From Iodidimonas muriae (lineage in GTDB: Bacteria > Pseudomonadota > Alphaproteobacteria > Sphingomonadales > Rhodothalassiaceae), in NCBI RefSeq assembly GCF_014647255.1, contig NZ_BMOV01000006.1, positions 1-64,000 of the forward strand: a stretch of DNA of 64,000 bases. The letters are read 5' to 3'. The notes below the pieces were generated by a model that was not told where the DNA came from, ran no database searches, and worked only from the letters and a program-made list of their open reading frames with translations. Both the position numbers and the translations under genes were made by a program. This document shows, in pieces, positions 29,803 through 39,517 of the stretch. Numbering within the stretch: the first letter of the stretch is position 1; every line of letters begins with the position of its first letter.

Positions 29803-30577
29803 GGGAGAAGGATAGCGAAGCATTCTTGCATTGGCCAAACGGAAATCGGGCGCTCCCTACATCATCCAGGCCAAAAATGACGAGGCTCGTGCCTAGGACG
29901 AAGGCTTCGACTTCGAGCCCAGCCCCACCGACCCCTGCCATCTCTTCTTGCTGATGAAAGACCTTCGGGCACTACTTGGCGATTGACGAAAAGGGGGCTT
30001 CAAGAGACACCTACACCGCTCTTCGCACCAGTACGCAACAATAGCACGCAACTACTTGGAGAGGGTTGGATGCCGGGTCCACTCCCTCCGCCATTATTAC
30101 CATTGCGAACCAGTGACACTGCCCTGACGGGCACTGATTTTTTTGTGTTTTCAAAGGGGTTTGCGGAAACCGACTGAACCTCATAGATGCGCCGCCACGT
30201 CGACTGTGGGCTCAGAATGGCCCTCAGTCTCAGTTTGGGCGATCCTCGTCCAAACCCCGCCAAAACCAAACACGTATTCCGAACGATATCGGTGGTAACA
30301 TAGACCGAACGCGCGGTAAGCGCGTTGATCGGGATGCCAGCGCAGCACAACATCCCCAAGCGACCGTTTACGGCATGGCGATCCACCCCGCGAGTCCCCC
30401 GATAATGATCGCGCCAAGAATTCCCAATCCCGTACTAATTTCCGTTCTTCGTTATTTTGATCCCTTTTGGGATAACTGCGAGGAGGACCAGAAATCGCAT
30501 GTAGGTTTTTGTATGCAGCTTTGATAAACCGGTAAAGTTACGATAAACAAGCTGGCACCATGGCGGGCCGGTTGACG
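29803..30577. other. Gene-poor stretch at the end of the defence island
   Basis: About 775 bases hold no gene I can support. Short frames on the - strand (30000-30386 and 30181-30417) overlap each other and lack recognisable domains. An intrinsic-terminator-like hairpin lies at 30117-30144. A small hairpin ATCCC-TTTT-GGGAT lies at 30460-30473. The stretch may hold decayed DNA or a small RNA. Confidence 0.5.
30117..30144 (+). terminator. Orphan intrinsic terminator
   Basis: An eight-base stem with one mismatch (30117-30124 with 30129-30136) closes a TGAC loop and is followed by A and seven T residues (30138-30144). It would end + strand transcription, yet no + strand gene ends before it. It could serve a small RNA or mark a lost gene. 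Confidence 0.5.
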
Positions 30578-31843
30578 TCATGATGGCTCATGCCGCGCGT
30601 CCCGTCTCAACTTGACCGCAGAAACCTGTTGAAGAAGCCGGTACTCGCTCTCGGTCAAGGCGTTCTGAGCCCTTGACAGGGCATCCGCGGCCATGTCGGA
30701 GGCCGGATCCGCGAACACGCAGGGCGCGATTTTCGCAAGCGCATTCAACGCCTTCTGGACACGAAGTTGGACCTCTACCGAGGACGCACCGTCCCGGACG
30801 ATGGGCCGGAAAGCATCGACGATTACGTCGGCAGGCATTACTCCCGGCACAAACACCGACCGATGGTCAATTTTCGCATCCGGGTTTTCTTTCCAGCGGG
30901 CCAGGATCCGCACCAACCGTCCAACGACGCTGATGGCCGTCCCGGGATCGTTCACCGCTGGCGACAGCGCGCGGGAGGCGATTTCAGAAATCACAATCAA
31001 TCCGAAACGTGGGTCCTGCTCGAAGCTACGTTCCGCCCCGATTGTAAATGCAGTCCTAAGCTTCTGCAGCGCTTCATCGTCGTTTATTTCTCGCTCTACA
31101 TGCAATAGCGGGCCTGCCTGGTGCACGAATGATCCGGGCAAGGCATTGAGCCAAACCTTGATCTTCAAACTCTCGGCAACAGAGTCGAGTTTGCCGACAT
31201 CGACATGCAGAACATATCCGGCCTCTCTGGAAAGCACGGGAAGGCAGGTGTTCGGGATTCCGGCAGTAATTGGTCGCCCCCCGAGAAACGGATTGTTGAG
31301 CCGGTTCTCGAGGGATGTGATGGCAGCCGCTTCCACCCTATCCAATGTGTCGCCCATTCTGCCGAAGGTCATCAGGTGGCTGATCCACCGCAGCAGCGCC
31401 AAGACGACCAGCGCGATCACTGAGGCGGTTGCCACGAACAGGACGAGGCGACCAGCGCTGTCGTAATACCCCGCTTGGAGCGCGATGATACCAACCAAAC
31501 TGAACAAGAACGCGCCCAGGAAAGTAGCAAGAACATTCTGTGCGGTTGGGTCTTCCTGAAGAAGTGCCGTCGCCCTCGGTGTCGCCGTGCTGGCGGCCGC
31601 CGAAAAAGCGGAGATGGCAATCGCCAACGAGAAGGTTGTCACGGCAAGCATCGAGGATGCGACGATATTAAGGACCTGATCCACTGAATCGGCGCCGATC
31701 TTCACTGTCCATGCGGAGGGAATAAGAGGCGCAACCAATTGGGAAACGCCTGCCGTCACAATCGCCAACACTGCAAAAGAGGCGACGCGGACCCACACAT
31801 TGCGCAGTTGTCGCAATAGATGCCATGTGATTTTTGAAGACAT
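30578..31843 (-). CDS. DUF2254 inner-membrane protein
   Basis: This 421-residue protein matches DUF2254, a family of predicted inner-membrane proteins of unknown function. Four hydrophobic segments occupy the first 165 residues: SFAVLAIVTAGVSQLVAPL, IVASSMLAVTTFSLAIAISA, FLGAFLFSLVGIIALQ and LVLFVATASVIALVVLAL. A family-typical TPRATALLQEDPTAQNVLATFLG stretch lies between. The remaining 250 residues are a soluble domain with an FGLIVISEIASRALSPAVNDPGTA motif, strongly conserved in the family. It stands alone, flanked by long non-coding stretches. Confidence 0.87.
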   Translation of the reverse strand: MSSKITWHLLRQLRNVWVRVASFAVLAIVTAGVSQLVAPLIPSAWTVKIGADSVDQVLNIVASSMLAVTTFSLAIAISAFSAAASTATPRATALLQEDPTAQNVLATFLGAFLFSLVGIIALQAGYYDSAGRLVLFVATASVIALVVLALLRWISHLMTFGRMGDTLDRVEAAAITSLENRLNNPFLGGRPITAGIPNTCLPVLSREAGYVLHVDVGKLDSVAESLKIKVWLNALPGSFVHQAGPLLHVEREINDDEALQKLRTAFTIGAERSFEQDPRFGLIVISEIASRALSPAVNDPGTAISVVGRLVRILARWKENPDAKIDHRSVFVPGVMPADVIVDAFRPIVRDGASSVEVQLRVQKALNALAKIAPCVFADPASDMAADALSRAQNALTESEYRLLQQVSAVKLRRDARHEPS

Positions 31844-32681
31844 TGAACAAACTCGCTGCGTTCCGCCTAGCGCAACCCCAGTCCGACGTTTTACGAATAC
31901 GCGATCGACGACAGCCAGAGCCTGAAGGTAGACACTCGATCTTTATACTAGAGTAACTTACGTCATGCCAGCGCGGTCACCACACCGGACCCGCAGGCGT
32001 CAAAAATGGTCCGCTATGTGAACGCTAACCGTTGCACGAGCTTTGCAGATCCTGCCGTCACTCCGATGGCTTTCGGGGCGGCGGTTTTTATTTCAGGAAA
32101 TTGGACTGTTCTGTTGTGATAACTCGCAAAAACTCTTGTCCAAATTGTTGTCCACCAATCTGACAACGTTGATTCGTAAATTATTGTTTTACTTGAGTTA
32201 TTTTGACGTTCTGTGAGACGGAGGCGGACTGTCTCTTCGTCATTATCTTGATGGGATCAATGAAATGCGGGGACGATGCGACAGCTTCCCGCTGAATTGT
32301 CCTTAATTACGCTTCGCTTTGCGCCAGCAGAATTTCTTCCAGCCAGCATTAACAAAACGATTTCCCGATGGCGGCATCAAGGCACGCCACACCCAGCCAG
32401 ACTGCGTGGGAGGGTGCCGAAAGGCCTAATGGCTTTTTAATATCACTGCACCTAGGGTTGAGGGTAAGATTGCCCTACAGCCGGTCATCGGTCTGATTGA
32501 GGTCGTTAAGATTAAGGGGGGGGCAAGGCCAGAATCTGTTTTTCGAGCATTTAGCCTTATCTGCCGAAGATTGCCCTGTGGATCGCCGCATATGGTGCAA
32601 TGCGGCAAATTGCCTGTTTATCTTTCTATAATGATGTTTTATATATCATTTCTACCATATTAACAGTAATACGGGTGTGAA
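31844..32681. other. Non-coding transition between accessory and core DNA
   Basis: These 838 bases hold no supportable gene. The base composition drops here from GC-rich to mixed, with AT-rich parts at about 32100-32220 and 32600-32665. Noted features are a weak hairpin with five T (32421-32438), a run of eight G (32516-32523), and, at the right end, the promoter of the XRE-SulP operon. No tRNA fragment or integrase relic was recognised, although the composition step suggests an island edge. Confidence 0.5.
32627..32650 (+). promoter_or_regulatory. Candidate -10 box and operator of the XRE-SulP operon
   Basis: A perfect TATAAT lies at 32627-32632, about 50 bases before the XRE start codon, without a good -35 element. 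It overlaps an inverted repeat AATGAT-N9-ATCATT (32630-32650). A further AATGAT half-site covers the XRE start codon (32681-32686). This arrangement would suit autorepression by the XRE protein. Confidence 0.4.
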
Positions 32682-32942
32682 ATGATAACTTCGGCGCAGA
32701 TGCGGGCCGCGCGGGCTTTGTTGGGCATTGACCAAAAAGAACTGGCGGTGCGGGCCGGGCTTTCCGTGCCCACCATCCAACGGATGGAGGCCAGCGAAGG
32801 CTTGGTGCGCGGCGTTGTGGATTCTCTGAGCAAAGTTGTGGAAGCCCTTGAAGCATCGGGCATTGAACTGATCGCTGAAGGCATGGTCAGTGCATCGGGA
32901 GGGCGGGGCGTTCGCCTGAATTCAAGAGAAGGAGACGCCTGA
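32682..32942 (+). CDS. Small XRE-family HTH regulator
   Basis: This 86-residue protein is essentially one XRE-type helix-turn-helix (residues about 5-60; AQMRAARALLGIDQKELAVRAGLSVPTIQRME spans the recognition unit). There is no ligand domain. It overlaps the SulP gene by one base of its stop (TGATG), so it is co-transcribed and coupled with the transporter. It probably controls its own operon. Confidence 0.88.
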   Translation: MITSAQMRAARALLGIDQKELAVRAGLSVPTIQRMEASEGLVRGVVDSLSKVVEALEASGIELIAEGMVSASGGRGVRLNSREGDA

Positions 32943-34648
32943 TGACCACAGATTCTACCGCTCAAAAATCGGGGAAACCCAGCTTCATTCCGCAATTCAC
33001 ACCCAAGCTGGTTACGGTTTTGAAGGATGGCTATAGCTTGTCCCATTTGCGGGCCGATGCCATCGCAGGGTTGACGGTGGCCGTTGTCGCCTTGCCTTTG
33101 TCCATGGCCATCGCCATTGCTTCCGGCGCAACGCCGGCTCAAGGCTTGTACACCGCCATTGTGGGGGGCTTTCTGGTGTCGCTTTTGGGGGGAAGCCGCT
33201 TTCAAATCGGCGGGCCTGCCGGGGCGTTTATCGTGTTGGTGGCGGCCACGGCCCATACCCACGGGATGGAGGGCTTGTTGCTGGCCACCATGATGTCTGG
33301 TGCCATGCTGATGCTGGCCGGCTTCTTCCGCCTTGGAACCTATGTCAAATTTGTGCCCTATCCGGTGACTGTCGGCTTTACGGCGGGCATTGCGGTGATC
33401 ATTTTCGCAAGCCAGATCAAGGATATTTTCGGGCTGAGCCTATCAATGCCCGAGCCGGGGCCCTTATTGGAGAAATTGCCGGTTTTGGTTGAGGCTTTGC
33501 CCAGCGCCAGCCCGGCATCGATGGTTCTGGCGGGGGCGACCATCCTTGCGATCCAAGGGTTGAAACGCCTGAATCCGCATCTGCCGGGCATGTTGATCGC
33601 TGTGGCCAGCGCCGCCATCATCGCTGCAGTGGCCGGATTGCCGGTGGAAACCATTGGCTCGAAATTTGGCGGGATTCCGACCAGCTTTCCCCTGCCGCAT
33701 CTGCCCAATTTCAGCATGGAGAAAGTCCAGGCTGTTTTCCCCAGCGCTGTGGCTTTTACACTTTTGGGGGCGATTGAATCGCTGTTGTCTGCCGTTGTGG
33801 CCGATGGCATGACAGGGCGGCGGCATCGCTCTAATTGTGAATTGGTGGCGCAGGGCGTTGCGAATATGGGATCGGCTTTGTTCGGCGGTATTTGCGTAAC
33901 GGGCACCATTGCACGCACCGCAACCAATGTGCGGGCAGGGGCGCATGGCCCGGTTGCCGGCATGCTACATGCGGTGTTTTTGCTCGGCTTTATTTTGGTT
34001 GCCGCGCCCTTGGCTGCGTTTATTCCCTTGGCCAGCCTTGCGGGCGTGTTGGCCATTGTTGCGTGGAATATGGTGGAAAAACCAGCCTTTGCGACATTGC
34101 TTCGGGCTTCACGCGGGGATGCATTGGTGCTTTTGGCCACATTTGGGCTGACCATTTTCCGCGACCTGACCGAGGCGATCATTGTAGGCTTTGCTTTGGG
34201 GTCTGTGCTGTTCATCCACCGCATGTCGCAAATCACCAAGGTGGAAACCGCCGTTCCCTTCGTTGCCGAAGACAGGGCAGATGATGATGAAGGCGCGCGG
34301 CAGCCCTATGATGAAAAACGGATGAATGTCCCCGATATTGTGATTTACCGCATATCCGGCGCGTTTTTCTTTGGGGCTGCGGCCTCGGTTGGTTCGGTTC
34401 TTGACCGTATCAATGACCAGCATAAAGCCTTGATCATTGATTTTTCCGCCGTCCCCTTTGCCGATGCAACGGCGGCCAATGTTATCGAGCTATTGGCCCA
34501 TAAGGCGCAAAAGCGCAATATCGCGGTGTTTCTTGCGGGCGCGGCGCCAGAGGTGCGGCGAGAGCTTTCCCGCCATGGCTTGAGACCCCCGCATGTGCGC
34601 TATGAGGCATCGATCGAAAGTGCCGTGGCACACGCACAACAAGGCTGA
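32942..34648 (+). CDS. SulP-family anion transporter with STAS domain
   Basis: This 568-residue SLC26/SulP permease shows the N-terminal signature (DAIAGLTVAVVALPLSMAIAIASGATPAQGLYTAIVGGF, residues about 37-75), about 10-12 membrane segments to residue 415, and a C-terminal cytoplasmic STAS domain (about 455-560, ALIIDFSAVPFADATAANVIE). Substrates of the family include sulfate, bicarbonate and dicarboxylates, and none can be assigned from sequence. No carbonic anhydrase partner gene is nearby. Confidence 0.93.
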   Translation: MTTDSTAQKSGKPSFIPQFTPKLVTVLKDGYSLSHLRADAIAGLTVAVVALPLSMAIAIASGATPAQGLYTAIVGGFLVSLLGGSRFQIGGPAGAFIVLVAATAHTHGMEGLLLATMMSGAMLMLAGFFRLGTYVKFVPYPVTVGFTAGIAVIIFASQIKDIFGLSLSMPEPGPLLEKLPVLVEALPSASPASMVLAGATILAIQGLKRLNPHLPGMLIAVASAAIIAAVAGLPVETIGSKFGGIPTSFPLPHLPNFSMEKVQAVFPSAVAFTLLGAIESLLSAVVADGMTGRRHRSNCELVAQGVANMGSALFGGICVTGTIARTATNVRAGAHGPVAGMLHAVFLLGFILVAAPLAAFIPLASLAGVLAIVAWNMVEKPAFATLLRASRGDALVLLATFGLTIFRDLTEAIIVGFALGSVLFIHRMSQITKVETAVPFVAEDRADDDEGARQPYDEKRMNVPDIVIYRISGAFFFGAAASVGSVLDRINDQHKALIIDFSAVPFADATAANVIELLAHKAQKRNIAVFLAGAAPEVRRELSRHGLRPPHVRYEASIESAVAHAQQG

Positions 34649-34674
34649 TATCAGCAGTCGAGGGACAGAAGGTT

Positions 34675-35214
34675 ATGTTGACAATCCGCTTGGCCACCAT
34701 GGCCGATTTGGAGCCTCTGACAGATCTGATGGACCGGGCCATTAACGAACTGCAAAAAGGCTTTCTTAACGCACAGCAGATCGCCGCCAGCCGCGCCATT
34801 ATGGGGATCGATACCCAGCTTATCCGGGATGAAACCTATTTTGTCGTGCTGTGGAACGGAGCTTTGGCGGGCTGTGGCGGCTGGAGCTTTCGTAAAACCC
34901 TTTATGGCGGCGACCACAGCAAAGATTTGCGCGATCGTGGCAGGCTTGATCTATCCTGTGACGCGGCAAAAATCCGTGCCATGTACACCCATCCCGATTT
35001 CACGCGGCGCGGGGTGGGGCGGGCGATTTTGAAGGCTTCGGAAGATGCCGCACGGGCGGCAGGGTTCAAAAGGGCGGAAATGATGGCCACCCTTGCAGGG
35101 GTGCCGCTTTATGAACGCTGCGGCTATCAGGTGATCGAGAAAGTCCAGTCGCCCCTCGCGGGCGGTGTTGATGGCATGTCAGTGCCGCTTTTGCGTATGG
35201 GAAAGGCCCTATAA
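34675..35214 (+). CDS. GNAT-family N-acetyltransferase
   Basis: This 179-residue protein has a GNAT acetyl-CoA-binding motif (MYTHPDFTRRGVGRAILKASE, residues about 101-121; the R-R-G-V-G-R part is the pyrophosphate loop) and a C-terminal VPLYERCGYQVIE strand. It begins 26 bases after SulP on the same strand, so it could be the third gene of that operon. The acetylated substrate is unknown. Confidence 0.88.
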   Translation: MLTIRLATMADLEPLTDLMDRAINELQKGFLNAQQIAASRAIMGIDTQLIRDETYFVVLWNGALAGCGGWSFRKTLYGGDHSKDLRDRGRLDLSCDAAKIRAMYTHPDFTRRGVGRAILKASEDAARAAGFKRAEMMATLAGVPLYERCGYQVIEKVQSPLAGGVDGMSVPLLRMGKAL

Positions 35215-35240
35215 AGGGCCTGTTCCCAAGCAGAGCCGCC

Positions 35241-36524
35241 TCAAAAGCCGATGGTGATGCCGGCTGTCAGTTCAAACTGATGCATGTCCAGCCGGATCTG
35301 TTGCGCGGGGTTCAGCGGATTGGCGCCGCTGACAGATGATTCCGGCGCATACATACCACCCAGATGTCCGGTGACAGAGCCGAACAATGTGCGTGATAGT
35401 CCCGCAGTCACATGATGGCGGACAACTCCGGGGGCGAGGATATTGAACAGCACTTCCGAAGGCTGAACAGGCTGGTCATTATAGGCATAGCCTGCACGCA
35501 AGGCCCATTGGTCGTTTATGGTCCATTCCGCGCCAAAGCGGGCCACGTCCACATCGCGCCAGCCAAATCCCGGCCCGTCTTGTGCGCCAAGGGGCTGTGT
35601 GCTGGCAAACGGATTGCCGATGGACCGGATATTGGAATACCAGATGCGTTGATAATCCCCATAGAGCGTTAGATGGTCGCTCGCTTTAAAGGCAAGACCT
35701 GCCGTTAAGGCCGGAGGGATATCAAACCCTCCTTGATCTGCAAACAAGCCGCTGAATTTTTCAAATTTGTCCATATAAATGCGGCTGACATAGGAGATGC
35801 CAAACTCCAGCCTGTCGGTCAGCGCCATTTGCGCCCCAAGGCGAAAGCCCGCGCCAAAGGCATAATCGGCGCTTTGATTGGACAAACGGTCCGGTGCGCT
35901 GGAAAGGGCGGCAAATGATCCGATGCCCTCTGCTTCAAAGCGCTGGACGGAAAAAATCGGGCTGATGCCAATGGAAATCCGGTCGGTCACTTGATGGGCA
36001 TAGCCGGGGGCAAAGAAAAGCTGGATCAGATCCACGCCGGCGGCTCCGGCGCAAAACAATCCCGAGCCCGGCCCGACAGCACCGGAGGCGGGGTCCGGGC
36101 ATTGTCGATCAAAGGCAGGAAATTCCGTGTTCATGCCACCATTTCCGTAAATGGCAAAGCCCACGCTGTTTTTATCATCCAACCGGTAAGAGACACCAAA
36201 ATGCGGAATGACGAACAGTTCATTGCCGCTTTCTACCCGTCCGTCCGGAGGAAAGCCGAAATCGCCGCCGCCTGTGGCCGTTACCGCGCGGTGGGGGCTG
36301 AACATGGAAAACCCAAGATCCAAACCATTGTCGAGCTTTGTCAGCCCTGCGGGATTGAGGGCCAGAGTGAGGGCATCTTGCCCCGCGGCCACACCGGCTC
36401 CGCCCAGCGCTTTTGTTTTCGCCCCATATCCATTTTGGAAATATCCATTGGTGGCCAAGGCGGGGCTTATGGAAAGAAAACCGCAGCCAAGGGCAAAAAG
36501 ACATGTCAATTGTTTGGTACGCAT
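35241..36524 (-). CDS. OmpP1/FadL-type outer-membrane transporter
   Basis: This 427-residue protein has a signal peptide (residues 1-24, ending SPALA) followed by TNGYFQNGYGAKTKALGGAG and ALTLALNPAGL, the N-terminal plug features of the FadL family. The remainder is a predicted 14-strand beta-barrel, ending in an aromatic residue (TAGITIGF), as required for outer-membrane insertion. FadL proteins move long-chain fatty acids or other hydrophobic compounds. It converges with the GNAT gene across 26 bases and is divergent from the molybdenum hydroxylase operon. Confidence 0.9.
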   Translation of the reverse strand: MRTKQLTCLFALGCGFLSISPALATNGYFQNGYGAKTKALGGAGVAAGQDALTLALNPAGLTKLDNGLDLGFSMFSPHRAVTATGGGDFGFPPDGRVESGNELFVIPHFGVSYRLDDKNSVGFAIYGNGGMNTEFPAFDRQCPDPASGAVGPGSGLFCAGAAGVDLIQLFFAPGYAHQVTDRISIGISPIFSVQRFEAEGIGSFAALSSAPDRLSNQSADYAFGAGFRLGAQMALTDRLEFGISYVSRIYMDKFEKFSGLFADQGGFDIPPALTAGLAFKASDHLTLYGDYQRIWYSNIRSIGNPFASTQPLGAQDGPGFGWRDVDVARFGAEWTINDQWALRAGYAYNDQPVQPSEVLFNILAPGVVRHHVTAGLSRTLFGSVTGHLGGMYAPESSVSGANPLNPAQQIRLDMHQFELTAGITIGF

Positions 36525-36669
36525 AAAACCGCCTGCTTATAAAATCGCGTGTATCGCGGACTGGACATATCAGCGAGAGCCGAAACATAAGCAGTGGCGT
36601 ATGGGCGACAAACGACCTCTTCTGATGTGGTGCGTTAGCAGGGCTTGTTCATCGCCTTATATTGATATG

Positions 36670-36697
36670 CAAGGATGCTTTTGGATGTTGATCCTTG
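36670..36697. promoter_or_regulatory. Inverted repeat between FadL and molybdenum hydroxylase genes
   Basis: CAAGGAT (36670-36676) and ATCCTTG (36691-36697) are perfect 7-base arms separated by 14 bases, in a 241-base divergent region. An AT-rich TATAAA at 36715-36720 follows. The repeat could be an operator for a regulator of one or both operons. Confidence 0.35.
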
Positions 36698-36765
36698 TAA
36701 ACTTCTGACCGTTTTATAAAAGATCAGGAACGATTTGCCCTTTAACAAACAAGCGGGAGGACGCG

Positions 36766-37257
36766 GTGGTTCACTTCACGGTCAATGGACAATCTGTCAC
36801 GGTGGATGCGCCGGACGACACGCCGTTTTTGTGGGTTTTGCGTGATAAGCTTGGCCTTATGGGCACCAAATTCGGCTGCGGCATCGCCCAATGCGGCGCC
36901 TGCACTGTCCATCAAGATGGCATTGCCATTCGATCTTGCGTGACACAGTTGTCCGATCTTGAAGGGGCCGAGATCACCACCATCGAGGGCTTGTCGGAAA
37001 CGGGCGAACATCCCTTGCAGCAGGCCTGGGTGGAAGAACAGGTGCCGCAGTGCGGTTATTGTCAATCGGGGCAGATCATGCAGGCCGCTCAATTGCTTGA
37101 TGAGGTGGAAAACCCCACCGACGATGACATCGACAACTATATGAGCGGAAATCTATGTCGCTGTATGGCCTATATCCGGATCAGAAAAGCCATCAAACGC
37201 GCTGCCCAAATCCAAACTGGTGGCCAAATCCAAACCGGGGGCCAAAACCATGACTAA
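36766..37257 (+). CDS. 2Fe-2S subunit of a xanthine-oxidase-family molybdenum hydroxylase (isoquinoline 1-oxidoreductase alpha type)
   Basis: This 163-residue protein carries two [2Fe-2S] sites: plant-type cysteines C38, C43, C46 and C58 ([11 protein letters not shown]), and the helical site C96, C99, C131 and C133 ([18 protein letters not shown]). The GTG start at 36766 follows GGGAGG. The C-terminus carries a tandem QIQTGG repeat (encoded at about 37207-37247) that looks like a recent short duplication. Electrons pass from the Mo subunit encoded next. The start of that gene overlaps the last eight bases here. Confidence 0.92.
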   Translation: MVHFTVNGQSVTVDAPDDTPFLWVLRDKLGLMGTKFGCGIAQCGACTVHQDGIAIRSCVTQLSDLEGAEITTIEGLSETGEHPLQQAWVEEQVPQCGYCQSGQIMQAAQLLDEVENPTDDDIDNYMSGNLCRCMAYIRIRKAIKRAAQIQTGGQIQTGGQNHD

Positions 37258-39517
37258 AACAAAAAGCACGCCCGATGCTGTGATGGCCGCCACCCGTCGG
37301 CAATTTCTGGTGGGCTCCGTTGCCGGTGGTTTGATGATGGCTTTTGCCGTCAACCACACGGCCTTGGGGGCGGCGCGGACATTGGGGGCAGGGGCTTATG
37401 AGCCGAGCATCTGGTTCCAGATTGGCCCTGATGGCCGTATTCTCGTGAATATCGCCAAGGCGGAAATGGGGCAGCATGTGGGAACCGCTTTGGCCCGTGT
37501 GGTGGCCGAGGAACTGGAAGCGGATTGGGCCGATATCGAGATCGTTCATGTGGATAGCGATCCCAAATGGGGCTATATGGTTACCGGCGGGTCATGGTCT
37601 GTTCACACCAGTTTCGATCAATTGTCGCGTGCAGGGGCCGCCGGTCGCATCGCCCTTTTGGAAGCCGGTGCACAGATGCTTGGTGTGGCGCCGGACCAGT
37701 GCCGTGCCCGCAATAGTATGGTGATGTGTGGCGATGTTTCTGTCAGCTATGGCGAGATTGTCGCTGCAGGGAAAATAGACCGGACGTTCACGGACAAAGA
37801 GCTGGCGGCTCTTGGCTTGAAGCCGGCCTCTGCGCGGCGGGTATTGGGGGGCGCTGTAAAGGCGCTGGACATCCCCACAAAAACCACGGGCGAGGCGCGC
37901 TATGGGTTGGATGCGCAGGTAGAAGGCATGCTGTATGCTCGACCTGTTTTGCCGCCCACCCGCTATGGTTCAAAGGTTCTTTCGGTAGATGAACGCGCCG
38001 CCAAAGCAGTGAAGGGATACCGCCAGACCGTGGCTTTAGAGGACCCGTCCGGTGTTTGCCAAGGCTGGCTTGCCGTGGTGGCCGACAGCACTCACGCAGC
38101 CATTAAAGCCGCCGATGCCTTGAAGGTCGATTGGCAGGCCGGGCCACGGGCCACTATGGATGAGGCCGGGATTTTGGCAGAAGGCGAACGCCTTGTGAAT
38201 GATGCCCGGGCCGGGGCCTTGTGGGTACAGGAAGGCGATGTGGATGCCGCCTTCCAATCTGCCGATAAAATTGTTGAAACCACCTACCGAACCCATTCGG
38301 TTCTGCATTTTCAATTGGAACCGGTGAATGCGCTGGCTTTTGAAAAAGACGGCCATTGGCACATTCATTCGGGCAATCAGTGGCAATCCCTGATCTTGCC
38401 GGTTCTGGCGCAGGCACTGGCGGTGGAGGAAAGCCGCATCACCCTTCACCAATATTATCTGGGCGGTGGGTTTGGCCGGCGGCTTTATGGGGATTATATG
38501 ATTCCCGCCGCCCTTACGGCGAAAGCCATCAAGAAGCCGGTGAAGATGATCTTCACCCGATCCGATGATACGGGCTTTGATTGTGTGCGCTCGCCTTCGG
38601 TGCAGAAAGTCAGAAGTGCGCTGGATGCCAATGGTATGCCGATTGCTTATGATCATGCGGCGGCGGCGGGATGGCCCACAGCCTCTATGGCTCCGGGATT
38701 TCTGGCGGAAAAAGTGGAAGGCGGGGGAAAGGCTGACAGCTTTTCCATCAGTGGGTCCGACCATTGGTATTCCATCCCCAATCAACGGGTGCGTGCCATC
38801 AAAAATACGGTGGCGCAGGAAACCTTTTTGCCCGGCTGGCTGCGCTCTGTGGGGCCGGGATGGATCGGTTGGGCCGTTGAGCAGCACATGGATGAACTGG
38901 CCCATGCGGCCGGGAAAGATCCGGTGGCCTTCCGGCTTGCCTTGCTTGATGGTAAGGGCCGCAATGCGGGCGAAGCACCAGCCAGTACAGGTGGGGCTTT
39001 GCGGTTGAAGGCTGTGTTGGCGCGGGCGGCGGAAAAAGCCGGATGGGCGAAGCGCGATGCGCTGCCTAAAGGCGAGGGCATGGGCGTTGCCACCTGTTTC
39101 GGGCAGGAGCGGGGCATGCCCACATGGGTTGCCTGTATCGCCCATGTGGCGGTGGATCAAGACAAAGGGGATGTGCGTGTGAAACGGCTTACATCTGTTG
39201 TGGATGTGGGGACCGTGGTGCATCCCGATGGGGCATTGGCGCAGATGGAAGGCTCGACCCTTTGGGGCCTGTCTATGGCGCTTTATGAAAGCACGGCCAT
39301 TGAAAATGGCATGGTTTCAGATCGCAATCTGGATACATATTCTCCGCTGCGCATGGATCAGGTGCCCGAATTGGATATCGAATTCATACAGAATGATCAC
39401 ATGCCTTCGGGCTTGGGGGAGCCGGGTGTAATCGTGGTTGCTCCGGCCATTGCGAATGCCATTTTCCATGCGACGGGTCTTCGCGTGCGGGATTTGCCGA
39501 TCAAGCTCAAGGCCTAG
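37250..39517 (+). CDS. Molybdopterin-binding subunit of xanthine-oxidase-family hydroxylase (isoquinoline 1-oxidoreductase beta type)
   Basis: This 755-residue subunit starts at the ATG at 37250 (an in-frame GTG at 37220 lies inside the small-subunit gene). A Tat-type signal lies at the N-terminus ([13 protein letters not shown], residues 15-27), so the enzyme is probably exported as a folded complex with the signal-less small subunit. Molybdopterin-binding motifs include [12 protein letters not shown], and the C-terminal GLGEPG holds the presumed catalytic Glu. No FAD subunit is nearby, so as in IorAB electrons probably go to a cytochrome. The substrate, an N-heterocycle or aldehyde, cannot be assigned. 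It overlaps the convergent LysR gene by four bases. Confidence 0.9.
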   Translation: MTKTKSTPDAVMAATRRQFLVGSVAGGLMMAFAVNHTALGAARTLGAGAYEPSIWFQIGPDGRILVNIAKAEMGQHVGTALARVVAEELEADWADIEIVHVDSDPKWGYMVTGGSWSVHTSFDQLSRAGAAGRIALLEAGAQMLGVAPDQCRARNSMVMCGDVSVSYGEIVAAGKIDRTFTDKELAALGLKPASARRVLGGAVKALDIPTKTTGEARYGLDAQVEGMLYARPVLPPTRYGSKVLSVDERAAKAVKGYRQTVALEDPSGVCQGWLAVVADSTHAAIKAADALKVDWQAGPRATMDEAGILAEGERLVNDARAGALWVQEGDVDAAFQSADKIVETTYRTHSVLHFQLEPVNALAFEKDGHWHIHSGNQWQSLILPVLAQALAVEESRITLHQYYLGGGFGRRLYGDYMIPAALTAKAIKKPVKMIFTRSDDTGFDCVRSPSVQKVRSALDANGMPIAYDHAAAAGWPTASMAPGFLAEKVEGGGKADSFSISGSDHWYSIPNQRVRAIKNTVAQETFLPGWLRSVGPGWIGWAVEQHMDELAHAAGKDPVAFRLALLDGKGRNAGEAPASTGGALRLKAVLARAAEKAGWAKRDALPKGEGMGVATCFGQERGMPTWVACIAHVAVDQDKGDVRVKRLTSVVDVGTVVHPDGALAQMEGSTLWGLSMALYESTAIENGMVSDRNLDTYSPLRMDQVPELDIEFIQNDHMPSGLGEPGVIVVAPAIANAIFHATGLRVRDLPIKLKA

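Noticed and set aside
27826-29838. Two separate genes, nuclease and helicase, instead of one broken gene
   Set aside because: The frame between the TGA and the next possible start continues family sequence without interruption, so a nonsense change in one gene is simpler. The two-gene option is kept only as an alternative.
30000-30417. Two overlapping - strand frames of 128 and 78 residues
   Set aside because: No known motif, no ribosome site, and mutual overlap.
32100-32170. DnaA-box-like TTGTCCACC near the island boundary as a possible origin
   Set aside because: Only one near-match was seen, with no cluster of boxes and no replication genes nearby.
32426-32608. 60-residue - strand frame in the transition stretch
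   Set aside because: It is short, without motif or ribosome site, in AT-rich non-coding DNA.
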